Source of the DNA: an uncultured Oscillospiraceae bacterium | GTDB lineage: Bacteria; Bacillota; Clostridia; Oscillospirales; Ruminococcaceae | Direction: 5' to 3' | Length of the DNA stretch: 18,143 nt | NCBI GenBank assembly: GCA_934481445.1 | Contig: CAKSPC010000049.1 | Coordinates: forward strand, 1-18,143 | Part shown: positions 1-7,605 of the stretch, piece by piece | Position numbering within the stretch: position 1 is the first letter of the stretch | Layout: every line of letters starts with the position of its first letter | Made by a program: the position numbers and the translations under genes | The notes under the pieces: generated by a model | Databases searched by the model: none | What the model saw: only the letters and a program-made list of their open reading frames with translations | What the model was told of the DNA's origin: nothing

Positions 1-945
1 AATAAGAACCTAAAAAGCGTTTATATCCCCGCTACTCTTACCACAACCGGATATTACAGCGCTTTCACGGGCTGCGATTCACTTGAAACGGTTACTTTCG
101 GAAAGGGAATCAGCACAATACCCGATAGTATGTTCAAGAGCTGCACATGGCTTAAGTCTATCGAGATACCTAACACAGTCACTAAGATTGAAGGAAAAGC
201 ATTTGATGGCTGCTCTTCGCTTACAAGCGTGACTATTTCATCCTCTGTAACCTCCATCGGCGGTTATGCTTTCTACAATGCAGATATACGGAAACTTGTA
301 ATCCCCGAGGGCGTTACTTCCATCGGAAGCTACGCTTTCTCCAACAATAAGAACCTAAAAAGCGTTTATATCCCCGCTACTCTTACCACAACCGGATATT
401 ACAGCGCTTTCACGGGCTGCGACTCTATTGAAACAATTACTTTCGGAAAGGGTATCGACACTATAACCGATAGTATGTTCAAGAGCTGCACATGGCTCAA
501 GTCGATTGAGATACCTAACACAGTCACTAAGATCGAAACCAAAGCATTTGATGGCTGCTCTTCGCTTACAAGCGTGACTATTTCATCCTCTGTAACCTCC
601 ATCGGCGGTTATGTTTTTTCCAATGCGGGCTTAAAGGAGCTGGTTATCCCCGAGGGCGTTACTTCCATCGGAAGCTACGCTTTTTCCAACAATAAGAACC
701 TAAAAAGCGTTTACATACCCGCTACTCTTACCACAACCGGATATTACAGCGCTTTCACGGGCTGCGACTCTATTGAAACAATTACTTTCGGAAAGGGTAT
801 CGACACTATAACCGATAGTATGTTCAAGAGCTGCACATGGCTCAAGTCGATTGAGATACCTAACACAGTCACTAAGATCGAAACCAAAGCATTTGATGGC
901 TGCTCTTCGCTTACAAGCGTGACTATCCCCGCTTCCGTAACCTCC
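1..945 (+). repeat. 345-bp (115-residue) near-identical tandem repeat inside the LRR gene
   Basis: The phrase aataagaacctaaaaagcg begins at 1, 346 and 691, giving an exact 345-bp period that keeps frame. Copies are 1-345, 346-690 and a shortened third copy from 691 to about 945, where it changes into the terminal LRR unit. Copies 2 and 3 differ at only two bases over about 235 bp (tatatcccc versus tacataccc), while copy 1 differs at more places around 80-120 (for example LETVTFGKGISTIP instead of IETITFGKGIDTIT). The array probably continues upstream of the window. Confidence 0.93.
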
Positions 946-2625
946 ATTGGCAGCAATGCTTTCAGCGGATGCACAGAAGTAACGCTGTACGTTCAGGCAG
1001 GGTCGTATGCAGAGGAATATGCCGATAAGAACGAAATCAACTACCGCACCGGCTCCTCCGGAAAATCCACAAATACGCTGTCCGCGTCCGATACAACCGC
1101 GGAAACACAGAAGATATTCAGCAGCCTTACCCCCGACTGCATATATAACATCTATGCATTTAAGGACGCCTCCGCAGACGATATGCTTGCAGCGGATAAT
1201 CTTCTCTATATTTCTCAGAAGACAGCGGACGCAAACGGCACGATAACCATAACCCCCGTACTGCGCGACGCCTGCGATGAACCTGTATACATCATAAAGC
1301 GTATGGGCAGGGTCGATATCTCCGAGGCGGATGTAACATACGCCGATATCGACGAAAAGATGATGATAGAACCGCTTGTTTTCTACAACGGCGATCTTCT
1401 TATTGAAAACACGGATTATTATATCAACGGAGTTCTGAAGCTTTCCGACAGCGGCACTTACGAATTCACGCTCACAGGCATAAACGATTATTCCGGTATC
1501 AGAAGCTGCACCTACGAATACGGCGCAAAGGCAGTTCCTATAACCCCGACAGTAACGGCAGAAGCAGGCAACGGCGAGGTCACACTTACATGGGATGAAG
1601 TCACCGGCGCAGAGCTTTACAGAGTGTTCATCTACAACGGCAGGAAATACATTCAGGTCGCAGATGTAACAGAAACCGCCTACACGGTAAGCGGGCTTAC
1701 AAACGGCTCCAAAATAGGTTTCCTTGTTCTTTCGCAGGTCGGGGGAGAATGGAGCACCTACACCTCCGAAAACGTTGTCTATGCAACTCCCGAGGCGCCC
1801 AGGTACGACCCCGTAACGCCCAAGATAAAGGTCATCGCAGGTGATGAACAGGCAACAATAACATGGGACGAGGTTGACGGCGCCGACCTTTACAGAGTAT
1901 TTGCATACAACGGCAGGCGTTATAATCTTCTCGGCGAAACCGAAGATACAAGGTATGTCGCAACAGGGCTCACAAACGGCTCGAGCATAGGCTTCCTTGT
2001 ACTTTCCCGCGTAGGCGGAGAATGGAGCAGCTACACCTCCGATGATGTTGTGTTCACCACTCCGTCCAAGACCACGGCAAAACCGCAGATCACCTCCGCT
2101 GAGCCGCTCCCCGGCGAGGCACAGATAAGCTGGACGGCAGTTGAAGGCGCAATGCTTTATCGTCTGTTCACCGTAAAGGAAGGCAGAATACAGCCGTTTG
2201 GCGATACCACAGAAACGACAATGCTTGTCAAAGGCCTTATCGGCGGCGAGGAAACAGGTATTCTGGTTCTCGCACAGGTAGGAAAGCGCCAGTGGACATC
2301 CTATACCGAGGATGACATTGTATATGTCACCGCCGAAACAGCCGTAAAACCGTATGTATATGTTAAACCCGGCGAAGACGGCACAGTCGAACTGGTATGG
2401 ACGAGAGTTCCCGATGTGCCGAGATACAAGGTCATGATCTACGTCGACGGCAAGTATGAGCTGGCAGGAGCCACCCGCCAGCGCTGCCGCATAACGCTTA
2501 CAGGGCTTGATCCGAACGTTGAATACGGTTTTCTTGTAAGAGGCGTGCTTATTGAAACGCCCAAACGTATCATAATGACGCCTTACGGCATGGACGATAT
2601 TTCCTATGGTTCTCCAAACAGCTAA
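1..2625 (+). CDS. BspA-type leucine-rich-repeat surface protein with four FN3-like modules (5' end outside window)
   Basis: The frame is open from base 1, so the N-terminus and any signal peptide lie upstream; 874 residues are visible. Residues 1 to about 348 are BspA/LRR_5-type repeats (units such as IPxxVTSIGxxAFxxC and LKSIEIPNTVTKI). About residues 354-510 form a linker region I cannot assign. From about residue 511 there are four ~88-residue modules (DNA about 1531-1797, 1801-2061, 2065-2335, 2339-2613) with the fibronectin-III-like pattern VTLTWDEV..AxLYRVF.YNG, then GLTNGSxIGFLVLS and YTS. Proteins of this build are usually secreted or cell-surface adhesion or substrate-binding proteins; that role is inference. 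No sorting signal or membrane anchor is visible at the C-terminus (ends GSPNS). A strong terminator follows at once, so it is the last gene of its transcript. The neighbouring transporter has its own promoter. Confidence 0.9.
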   Translation, partial: NKNLKSVYIPATLTTTGYYSAFTGCDSLETVTFGKGISTIPDSMFKSCTWLKSIEIPNTVTKIEGKAFDGCSSLTSVTISSSVTSIGGYAFYNADIRKLVIPEGVTSIGSYAFSNNKNLKSVYIPATLTTTGYYSAFTGCDSIETITFGKGIDTITDSMFKSCTWLKSIEIPNTVTKIETKAFDGCSSLTSVTISSSVTSIGGYVFSNAGLKELVIPEGVTSIGSYAFSNNKNLKSVYIPATLTTTGYYSAFTGCDSIETITFGKGIDTITDSMFKSCTWLKSIEIPNTVTKIETKAFDGCSSLTSVTIPASVTSIGSNAFSGCTEVTLYVQAGSYAEEYADKNEINYRTGSSGKSTNTLSASDTTAETQKIFSSLTPDCIYNIYAFKDASADDMLAADNLLYISQKTADANGTITITPVLRDACDEPVYIIKRMGRVDISEADVTYADIDEKMMIEPLVFYNGDLLIENTDYYINGVLKLSDSGTYEFTLTGINDYSGIRSCTYEYGAKAVPITPTVTAEAGNGEVTLTWDEVTGAELYRVFIYNGRKYIQVADVTETAYTVSGLTNGSKIGFLVLSQVGGEWSTYTSENVVYATPEAPRYDPVTPKIKVIAGDEQATITWDEVDGADLYRVFAYNGRRYNLLGETEDTRYVATGLTNGSSIGFLVLSRVGGEWSSYTSDDVVFTTPSKTTAKPQITSAEPLPGEAQISWTAVEGAMLYRLFTVKEGRIQPFGDTTETTMLVKGLIGGEETGILVLAQVGKRQWTSYTEDDIVYVTAETAVKPYVYVKPGEDGTVELVWTRVPDVPRYKVMIYVDGKYELAGATRQRCRITLTGLDPNVEYGFLVRGVLIETPKRIIMTPYGMDDISYGSPNS

Positions 2626-2636
2626 GGTATAATTAC

Positions 2637-2674
2637 GATCCACCCCGCACAACGGGGTGGATCATTTTTATTTA
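2637..2674 (+). terminator. Rho-independent terminator of the LRR gene
   Basis: Perfect 11-bp stem gatccaccccg (2637-2647) / cggggtggatc (2653-2663) with a 5-nt loop, followed by atttttattta. It begins 11 nt after the stop codon. Confidence 0.93.
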
Positions 2675-2773
2675 TGTTATCCATTTTATCCGACAAAAAC
2701 GCATTACACTTTTATGTATTATGTTAAAAATCCATCCGCTCCGCAGAAATAATAGACATTTTTCGTTTTTCAC

Positions 2774-2802
2774 TTGACAATTCCGCAAATAAATAGTATC
2801 AT
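2774..2802 (+). promoter_or_regulatory. Sigma-A promoter of the NSS transporter
   Basis: TTGACA at 2774-2779, a 17-nt spacer and TATCAT at 2797-2802. The expected start of transcription is near 2808-2810, giving a leader of about 165-175 nt. The rest of the gap between 2675 and 2773 is AT-rich and shows nothing else I can name. Confidence 0.75.
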
Positions 2803-2814
2803 AGTGATAGTTAT

Positions 2815-2984
2815 GTCAATCAATAAATATAGACAGCATCGCAGTATGCCAATAAAAATGCGGTTTACTGCAGTATTGACCACCGTACATAAATATACAA
2901 AAGAGAAAAAACGGGAGACAGCGGGATACGTCGGTCGTGATTGACAGCCTATTCAATTCGGAAAAAATATTCGGAGGTCAATCA
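2815..2984 (+). promoter_or_regulatory. Candidate regulatory 5' leader with mutually exclusive pairings at the ribosome site
   Basis: The 10-mer GTCAATCAAT occurs at 2815-2824, right after the predicted transcription start, and again at 2977-2986, overlapping the last G of the GGAGG ribosome site (2973-2977) and the ATG. Its complement TGATTGAC lies at 2938-2945 and can form a perfect 8-bp stem with either copy. A further ATTGACC at 2875-2881 can pair with GGTCAAT at 2976-2982. A smaller inverted repeat, gcagta/tactgc, is at 2841-2846/2866-2871. I do not recognise a known riboswitch class. The pairing is seen in the sequence; a switching role is inference. Confidence 0.4.
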
Positions 2985-4358
2985 ATGAGCAGAGAAAAAC
3001 TCGGAAGCAGACTGGGGTTTATACTATTGAGCGCGGGATGCGCCATAGGAATAGGAAATGTATGGAAGTTTCCGTACATTGTCGGTCAGAATGGTGGAGG
3101 ATTGTTCGTTCTGATATATCTTGCATTCCTCGCGATACTTGGCATACCCGTGCTTACAATGGAATTTGCCGTCGGCAGAGCCGCGCAGAAAAGCCCCGTT
3201 AAAATGTATCAGCAGCTCGAACCAAAGGGCTCCAAATGGCATTTCCACGGCGTTGCCGCAATGATAGGCAGCTACATATTGCTGATGTTCTACACCACCG
3301 TTGCGGGATGGATGCTAAGGTACTTTTTCGCGACCGCGAGCGGGGAGCTTTCCGGGCTGGACGCCGCAGGGATATCCTCGCATTTCGATTCCGTGCTCGC
3401 CGACGCACCGATGATGCTCGTGTTTGTGGCGATTGTGCTTGCGGCGGCGGTGCTGATATGCTCAATAGGCCTTAAAAACGGGCTCGAGCGTGTTACTAAG
3501 GTGATGATGCTGGCGCTGCTGGCTATCATGGTGATACTCGCGGTAAACAGCTTCTTTATGGACGGCGGCGAAGCGGGGCTTGCATTCTACCTCAAACCTA
3601 ATTTTGAAGACGTGAAGGAGCTTGGCATCGGAAACGTTATCGTAAACGCGATGAATCAGGCGTTCTTTACCCTCAGCCTTGGCATGGGCGGAATGGCTAT
3701 TTTCGGAAGCTACATCGGAAAGGACAGGTCGCTGCTCGGTGAATCGGTGAACGTTGCGCTGCTGGATACGTTTGTCGCGTTCTCCTCGGGGCTTATCATC
3801 TTCCCCGCCTGCTTTGCATACGGCGTTGATGTCGACAGCGGCCCCAGCCTTATATTCCTTACCCTGCCGAACATTTTCAACAACATCCCCATAGGACGCC
3901 TTTGGGGCAGCCTGTTTTTTGTATTCATGTCGTTCGCGGCGCTCTCCACCGTGCTTGCTGTTTTTGAAGAAATAACCGCCTGCATAGAGGATCTTACGGG
4001 CTGGAGCAGAAGAAAATGCTGCATCTTCAACGGAATACTGCTGCTGGTGCTTTCTGTCCCCTGCTGCCTCGGATTTAACGCATGGAGCGGATTTCAGCCC
4101 CTCGGCGAGGGCACGAACATCATGGATATCGAGGACTTTATCGTAAGCAACCTTGTGCTGCCGCTGGGCTCGCTGGTGCTGATACTTTTCTGCACGATGA
4201 AAAAGGGCTGGGGCTGGAACAATTACATAAACGAGGTCAACACCGGAAAGGGTCTGAAGCTGAAAAAGTTCATGCGCGGATATATGACATACATCCTGCC
4301 GGTTATGGTTATTATCATCTTCGTAATAGGAATAGTTCAGAAATTCTTCGTCGCGTGA
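2985..4358 (+). CDS. Na+-dependent transporter of the NSS (SNF) family, 11 predicted helices
   Basis: A 457-residue integral membrane protein predicted to bring in an amino acid or similar solute with sodium. The family signature of helix 1 is clear (GIGNVWKFPYIVGQNGGG, residues 22-39), followed by GIPVLTMEFAVGR (53-65). I count 11 hydrophobic segments, as in the short bacterial NSS proteins Tyt1 and MhsT, not the 12 of LeuT. Helix 6 carries FFTLSLGMGG and helix 8 carries FAALSTVLAVFEE, the parts that line the substrate and sodium sites in the family. The substrate cannot be told from sequence. The ATG at 2985 is chosen because GGAGG lies at 2973-2977, 7 nt before it; an in-frame GTG at 2937 has no comparable site and would add a polar leader of 16 residues. 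The gene is monocistronic, between its own promoter and a terminator at 4382. Confidence 0.93.
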   Translation: MSREKLGSRLGFILLSAGCAIGIGNVWKFPYIVGQNGGGLFVLIYLAFLAILGIPVLTMEFAVGRAAQKSPVKMYQQLEPKGSKWHFHGVAAMIGSYILLMFYTTVAGWMLRYFFATASGELSGLDAAGISSHFDSVLADAPMMLVFVAIVLAAAVLICSIGLKNGLERVTKVMMLALLAIMVILAVNSFFMDGGEAGLAFYLKPNFEDVKELGIGNVIVNAMNQAFFTLSLGMGGMAIFGSYIGKDRSLLGESVNVALLDTFVAFSSGLIIFPACFAYGVDVDSGPSLIFLTLPNIFNNIPIGRLWGSLFFVFMSFAALSTVLAVFEEITACIEDLTGWSRRKCCIFNGILLLVLSVPCCLGFNAWSGFQPLGEGTNIMDIEDFIVSNLVLPLGSLVLILFCTMKKGWGWNNYINEVNTGKGLKLKKFMRGYMTYILPVMVIIIFVIGIVQKFFVA

Positions 4359-4381
4359 CAGTACATAATAAACAAAGAAAT

Positions 4382-4414
4382 CCCGCTTTCAAAACGAAAG
4401 CGGGGTATTTTTTA
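4382..4414 (+). terminator. Terminator between the convergent NSS transporter and dipeptidase genes
   Basis: Perfect 9-bp stem cccgctttc (4382-4390) / gaaagcggg (4396-4404), loop aaaac, then gtattttttat on the + strand. Read on the - strand the same stem is followed by tttctttgttt, so it can serve both genes. Confidence 0.9.
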
Positions 4415-4425
4415 TCAGAAAAGCT

Positions 4426-5832
4426 TTATCCGCAAATCTCAACGATGGCTTCCGCAAAAAGCACTGCGTCCTTCAGCAGCTCCTCCACCGTTACAAATTC
4501 ATCGGCGCCGTGCATATGATAGTCCGTATCGCCGCGCTCCGCGCCAAAAGCAACGCCGCCCTCGATATTATGGACATACGTCCCGCCGCCGATGGCGATG
4601 CACCTGCCATTTTCGCCCTCAACGCGCTCGTACACGGCAAGAAGCCTGCGGACGAAATCACTGTTTTCATCAACGCAGTGCGGCTCGTCACCCATTGCTC
4701 CCGCAAACTCGCAGCCCGCCCTGGCATAAGCCGCGCGCTCCGCCTTTTCCACAAAGTCAAGGCTCGCGCAGGTCGGGAAGCGCACATCAACAGTACCGTG
4801 GCAGCCGCTTCTGTCCATCCCGAAAATGCTGAAAACGCAGGTGAGCGCGCCGCTCTTTTCATCGGAGCATTTCAGTCCCGCCGCCGTGCCGTCCGTTTCC
4901 CCGAAAGGAAAAACCTCCGCCAGTCCGCGCAGGATATCGCGCTGCACACCGTCGTTCACCGGCAGTTTCCCGCTGTCAAACAGCCTGTTTACAATGCCGA
5001 TGAGCGCAGTTACGGCGTTAATGCCGCTCTCCGGGGTGGAGGCGTGCGCCGACCTTCCCTTGCAGGTTATTTTCACGCGGTCGTTTTCGCTTTCAACGGT
5101 GAATTCCGCGCCGCCGGCGTCTGCGGATACAACCTCGTCCACATCCGCGCGGGAAACGCCCTCCAGCACAGCTTCAGCCCTGTCCGGAACGGCATTCGAG
5201 ATCGCTCCGCCCGAAAGGCTGACCACGCTTCCCTGCCCGTTTATCTTCCCCTCGAACCGAGAACGCATCATGCCCTTTTCGATGTTGATGATGGGGAAGC
5301 TTCCGTCGGGGGTGAAAACTGCGGCGGGAAGCTTCTCGCGGGAAAGGTATATTTCAAGATCCTCGGAGCCGTTCTCCTCGTCCGTGCCGAAAATGAGCTT
5401 AACACCCTTTTTCAGCGGGATGCCGAGTTCCTTTATGCACTTCATTGCAAACAGCGAAGCCACTGCGGGGCCCTTGTCGTCGATAACTCCCCTGCCGTAC
5501 AGCACGCCGCCGCGCTCCGTCATGGAGAACGGGTCGCTGTGCCAGCTGCGGGGCTCCGCGGGGACTACGTCGAGATGGCACAGTATTCCCAGCGCCGCTA
5601 CTCCGCCCACGGAAAGCTCCGCAGTGCCGACCACGTTTTCACAGCAGGAGGTTTCAAAGCCCATCCCGCCGCATATCTCAAGCATTTTATCCAGCGCGCG
5701 GCGCGGTTCCTTTCCGAACGGCGCATTCTCGGCGGGCTCGCCCTTTACGCTGGGTATCGCAACCAGCTCGCCGAGGACGCAGAGCATTTCTTCCTTATGA
5801 GAATAGATGTACTCGCGTATCTTCTCGCTCAT
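4426..5832 (-). CDS. pepV: M20 family metallopeptidase, PepV-type dipeptidase
   Basis: A 468-residue cytoplasmic zinc dipeptidase of the M20 family (PepV/Sapep group). The metal-site pattern is complete: CHLDVVP with H86 and D88, GRGVIDDKG with D118, TDEENGSED with E152/E153, FTPDGSFP with D176, and TDYHMHGAD near the end with H439. These positions lie within one residue of the zinc ligands I recall for Lactobacillus PepV. The central lid or dimerisation part spans about residues 190-370. The gene starts 2 nt after the murC stop, and its ribosome site (GGAG) lies within the last murC codons, so the two are co-transcribed and probably translationally coupled. The likely role is cutting dipeptides for nutrition or peptide recycling; a link to murein peptides is only suggested by murC. 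The name PepV is a family assignment, and exact substrate range is unknown. Confidence 0.9.
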   Translation of the reverse strand: MSEKIREYIYSHKEEMLCVLGELVAIPSVKGEPAENAPFGKEPRRALDKMLEICGGMGFETSCCENVVGTAELSVGGVAALGILCHLDVVPAEPRSWHSDPFSMTERGGVLYGRGVIDDKGPAVASLFAMKCIKELGIPLKKGVKLIFGTDEENGSEDLEIYLSREKLPAAVFTPDGSFPIINIEKGMMRSRFEGKINGQGSVVSLSGGAISNAVPDRAEAVLEGVSRADVDEVVSADAGGAEFTVESENDRVKITCKGRSAHASTPESGINAVTALIGIVNRLFDSGKLPVNDGVQRDILRGLAEVFPFGETDGTAAGLKCSDEKSGALTCVFSIFGMDRSGCHGTVDVRFPTCASLDFVEKAERAAYARAGCEFAGAMGDEPHCVDENSDFVRRLLAVYERVEGENGRCIAIGGGTYVHNIEGGVAFGAERGDTDYHMHGADEFVTVEELLKDAVLFAEAIVEICG

Positions 5833-5834
5833 TT

Positions 5835-7205
5835 TTACTTCTCCATCATTTCTATCATCATGTCGGCAACCTTATAAACGTCGCCGCATCCCGTGGTTAT
5901 AACAAGGTCGCCGTCGCGGACGTTATCCACGACATACCGTGCCACTTCCTCGAATGTCGGGAACCACACGCAGCCGTCTATTTTCGCCGCAAGGTCGGAA
6001 GCATAGATGTTGTAGGTATTCTTCTCGCGGCTGCCCATTATCTCGGTGAGGACTACCTTATCCGCGATGCTGAGCGCCTTCGCAAATTCATCCAGCAGCA
6101 TTGCCGTGCGGGAATAGGTGAACGGCTGATGAACCACCCACACGCGCTTGAAGCTCATTTCCTTGGCGGTTTTCAGCGTTGCCGCTATCTCCGCAGGGTG
6201 ATGTCCGTAATCATCCACAAAGGTAACGCCCTTTATCTTTGCAAGCCGCTCGAAACGGCGCATTGCCCCGCCGAATTTTTCAAGACCGCCGCGCAGAGCC
6301 GCCACGGGTATCCCCGCGGAATATGCCGCCGCGCACGCCGCCACGGCGTTGTATACGTTGTGAATACCGGGGACGTGCACCGCGATATCGCAGAGCGCCT
6401 TGCCATCGTGCATAAGCGTGAATTCCGTGTGGAAATCCGCAAGGTGACGTATGTCCGCCGCGTAGAAATCGTTTTTGTCGGTCTTGCCGAAGGTGATGAC
6501 CCGCGCCTTTGTATCCGCGGCGCCGACCGCTTCCATGGTGTTCGCGTCGTCGCCGTTGGCGATGATGATATCAGTTGTAAGCCCGCAGAACTTCGTGAAG
6601 CTGTGCTTCAGATTTTCCATGGTCTTGAAATAATCCATGTGGTCGCGATCAATATTCAGTATTATTGAGATGTTCGGCGAAAGCTTAAGGAACGTATCGA
6701 CAAATTCGCACGCCTCGCACACCATATACTCGCTTTTTCCTGCCCTGCCGCTGCCGCCTATAGCCTTAAGCTTGCCGCCTATAACGGTGGAGAGGTCTAT
6801 CCCCGCTTCCAGCAGTATCATGGTAAGCATGGAACTTGTGGTGGTCTTTCCGTGGGTGCCGGAAACGCAGAATGCCTTGCTGTATTCCTCGGTGATGAGT
6901 CCCAGCAGGTCGCTGCGCTCTACGGTGAGCACGCCGCTCGCCCGCGCCGCCATAAGCTCGGGATTATCGTCCATTATCGCCGCGGAATGAACGATGAGAT
7001 CAGCCCCCGCGATGTTCTCCGCCCTCTGCCCGAGTACGACGGGGATCCCCATTTTGCGCACCGCGTCGAGGGTGGAGGTTTCGTTGTTATCGGAGCCGGT
7101 AAGATAGTATCCTCGTGTGTGAAGTATCTGCGCCAGCGGGTACATTCCGCTTCCGCCTATGCCGATAAAATGTATATGTTTTTTTCCTGCAAGAAAATTT
7201 TCCAC
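5835..7205 (-). CDS. murC: UDP-N-acetylmuramate-L-alanine ligase
   Basis: MurC, 456 residues, the cytoplasmic enzyme that joins L-alanine to UDP-MurNAc with ATP, the first amino-acid step of the peptidoglycan stem. The N-terminal nucleotide-binding loop HFIGIGGSGM (residues 12-21) is present, followed by the Mur ligase P-loop GTHGKTTTS (116-124), LNIDRDHMDYF (183-193) and the C-terminal-domain motif DDYGHHPAEI. The GIGGSGMYPLAQIL form differs from the usual GISMSGLA variant, but the rest is standard. The start is GTG at 7205-7203, 7 nt after GAGG; no ATG is better placed. It heads a two-gene leftward operon with the PepV-type peptidase, with a candidate promoter at 7272-7300. Confidence 0.96.
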   Translation of the reverse strand: MENFLAGKKHIHFIGIGGSGMYPLAQILHTRGYYLTGSDNNETSTLDAVRKMGIPVVLGQRAENIAGADLIVHSAAIMDDNPELMAARASGVLTVERSDLLGLITEEYSKAFCVSGTHGKTTTSSMLTMILLEAGIDLSTVIGGKLKAIGGSGRAGKSEYMVCEACEFVDTFLKLSPNISIILNIDRDHMDYFKTMENLKHSFTKFCGLTTDIIIANGDDANTMEAVGAADTKARVITFGKTDKNDFYAADIRHLADFHTEFTLMHDGKALCDIAVHVPGIHNVYNAVAACAAAYSAGIPVAALRGGLEKFGGAMRRFERLAKIKGVTFVDDYGHHPAEIAATLKTAKEMSFKRVWVVHQPFTYSRTAMLLDEFAKALSIADKVVLTEIMGSREKNTYNIYASDLAAKIDGCVWFPTFEEVARYVVDNVRDGDLVITTGCGDVYKVADMMIEMMEK

Positions 7206-7271
7206 GTTTCAGCCTCTTCTCTAAATAAGTTATCGGTTCTCCCCCGTGAATTGTATGCCGTTTGAGGGTAA

Positions 7272-7300
7272 ATTATGAATAATTCCGCCCATATTACCAA
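7272..7300 (-). promoter_or_regulatory. Candidate sigma-A promoter of murC-pepV
   Basis: On the - strand, TTGGTA (7300-7295), a 17-nt spacer and CATAAT (7277-7272). It lies 67 nt before the murC start. The -10 matches 5 of 6 and the -35 matches 4 of 6 consensus bases. The same 140-bp gap must also hold the spoVG promoter. Confidence 0.5.
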
Positions 7301-7345
7301 AAATACAGTCATACACAAACATCACGACATTAACGGAGGAACATT

Positions 7346-7603
7346 ATGGAAATAAGTGACATCAAAATCAGAAAGACAATGCACGACGGCAGGCTTCGCG
7401 CCGTGGTATCCATCACCATCGACGACGCCATCGCCATCCACGATATCAAGCTCGTTCAGGGGGACGACAGGATGTTTGTCGCCATGCCGAGCCGCCGCGA
7501 GGAAAGCGGTATATTCCGCGACATAATCCACCCGATATCGGCGGACGCCCGCGAAAAAATTGAAGAGCAGATACTCGACGCCTACCACGAATATATCCAG
7601 TAG
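7346..7603 (+). CDS. spoVG: SpoVG family regulator
   Basis: An 85-residue protein close to full SpoVG length. It shows the family core: DGRLRAVVSITIDDAIAIHDIKL, then FVAMPSRREESGIFRDIIHPI, then EKIEEQILDAYHEY at the end. SpoVG proteins bind nucleic acid and affect sporulation, septation and, in several Gram-positives, capsule or virulence expression. They also occur in non-spore-forming species, so this gene alone does not prove sporulation. The ATG at 7346 follows GGAGGA (7335-7340) by 5 nt. It is a single gene, divergent from murC and facing the Nudix gene with stop codons only 2 bp apart. I could not find a convincing sigma-H promoter of the kind that drives spoVG in Bacillus. Confidence 0.95.
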   Translation: MEISDIKIRKTMHDGRLRAVVSITIDDAIAIHDIKLVQGDDRMFVAMPSRREESGIFRDIIHPISADAREKIEEQILDAYHEYIQ

Positions 7604-7605
7604 GC

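Noticed and set aside
1..960. Direct repeats suggesting a CRISPR array
   Set aside because: The unit is 345 bp, in frame, translated as LRR repeats and has no spacers.
700..2652. Long antisense open frame (650 codons) opposite the LRR/FN3 gene
   Set aside because: It lies wholly opposite a well-supported gene, is rich in Cys and other unlikely residues, and has no family motif; it results from the codon pattern of the sense gene.
2937..2984. Upstream GTG start for the NSS transporter
   Set aside because: There is no ribosome site before it, and the extra residues precede the conserved N-terminus; GGAGG at 2973-2977 points to the ATG at 2985.
7246..7285. Sigma-H-type promoter for spoVG (agggtaaat, gaat) or a sigma-A one (TTGTAT-17-TATGAA)
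   Set aside because: The sigma-H-like elements are only 12 nt apart instead of about 21, and the sigma-A-like match is weak and overlaps the murC promoter. I do not claim either.
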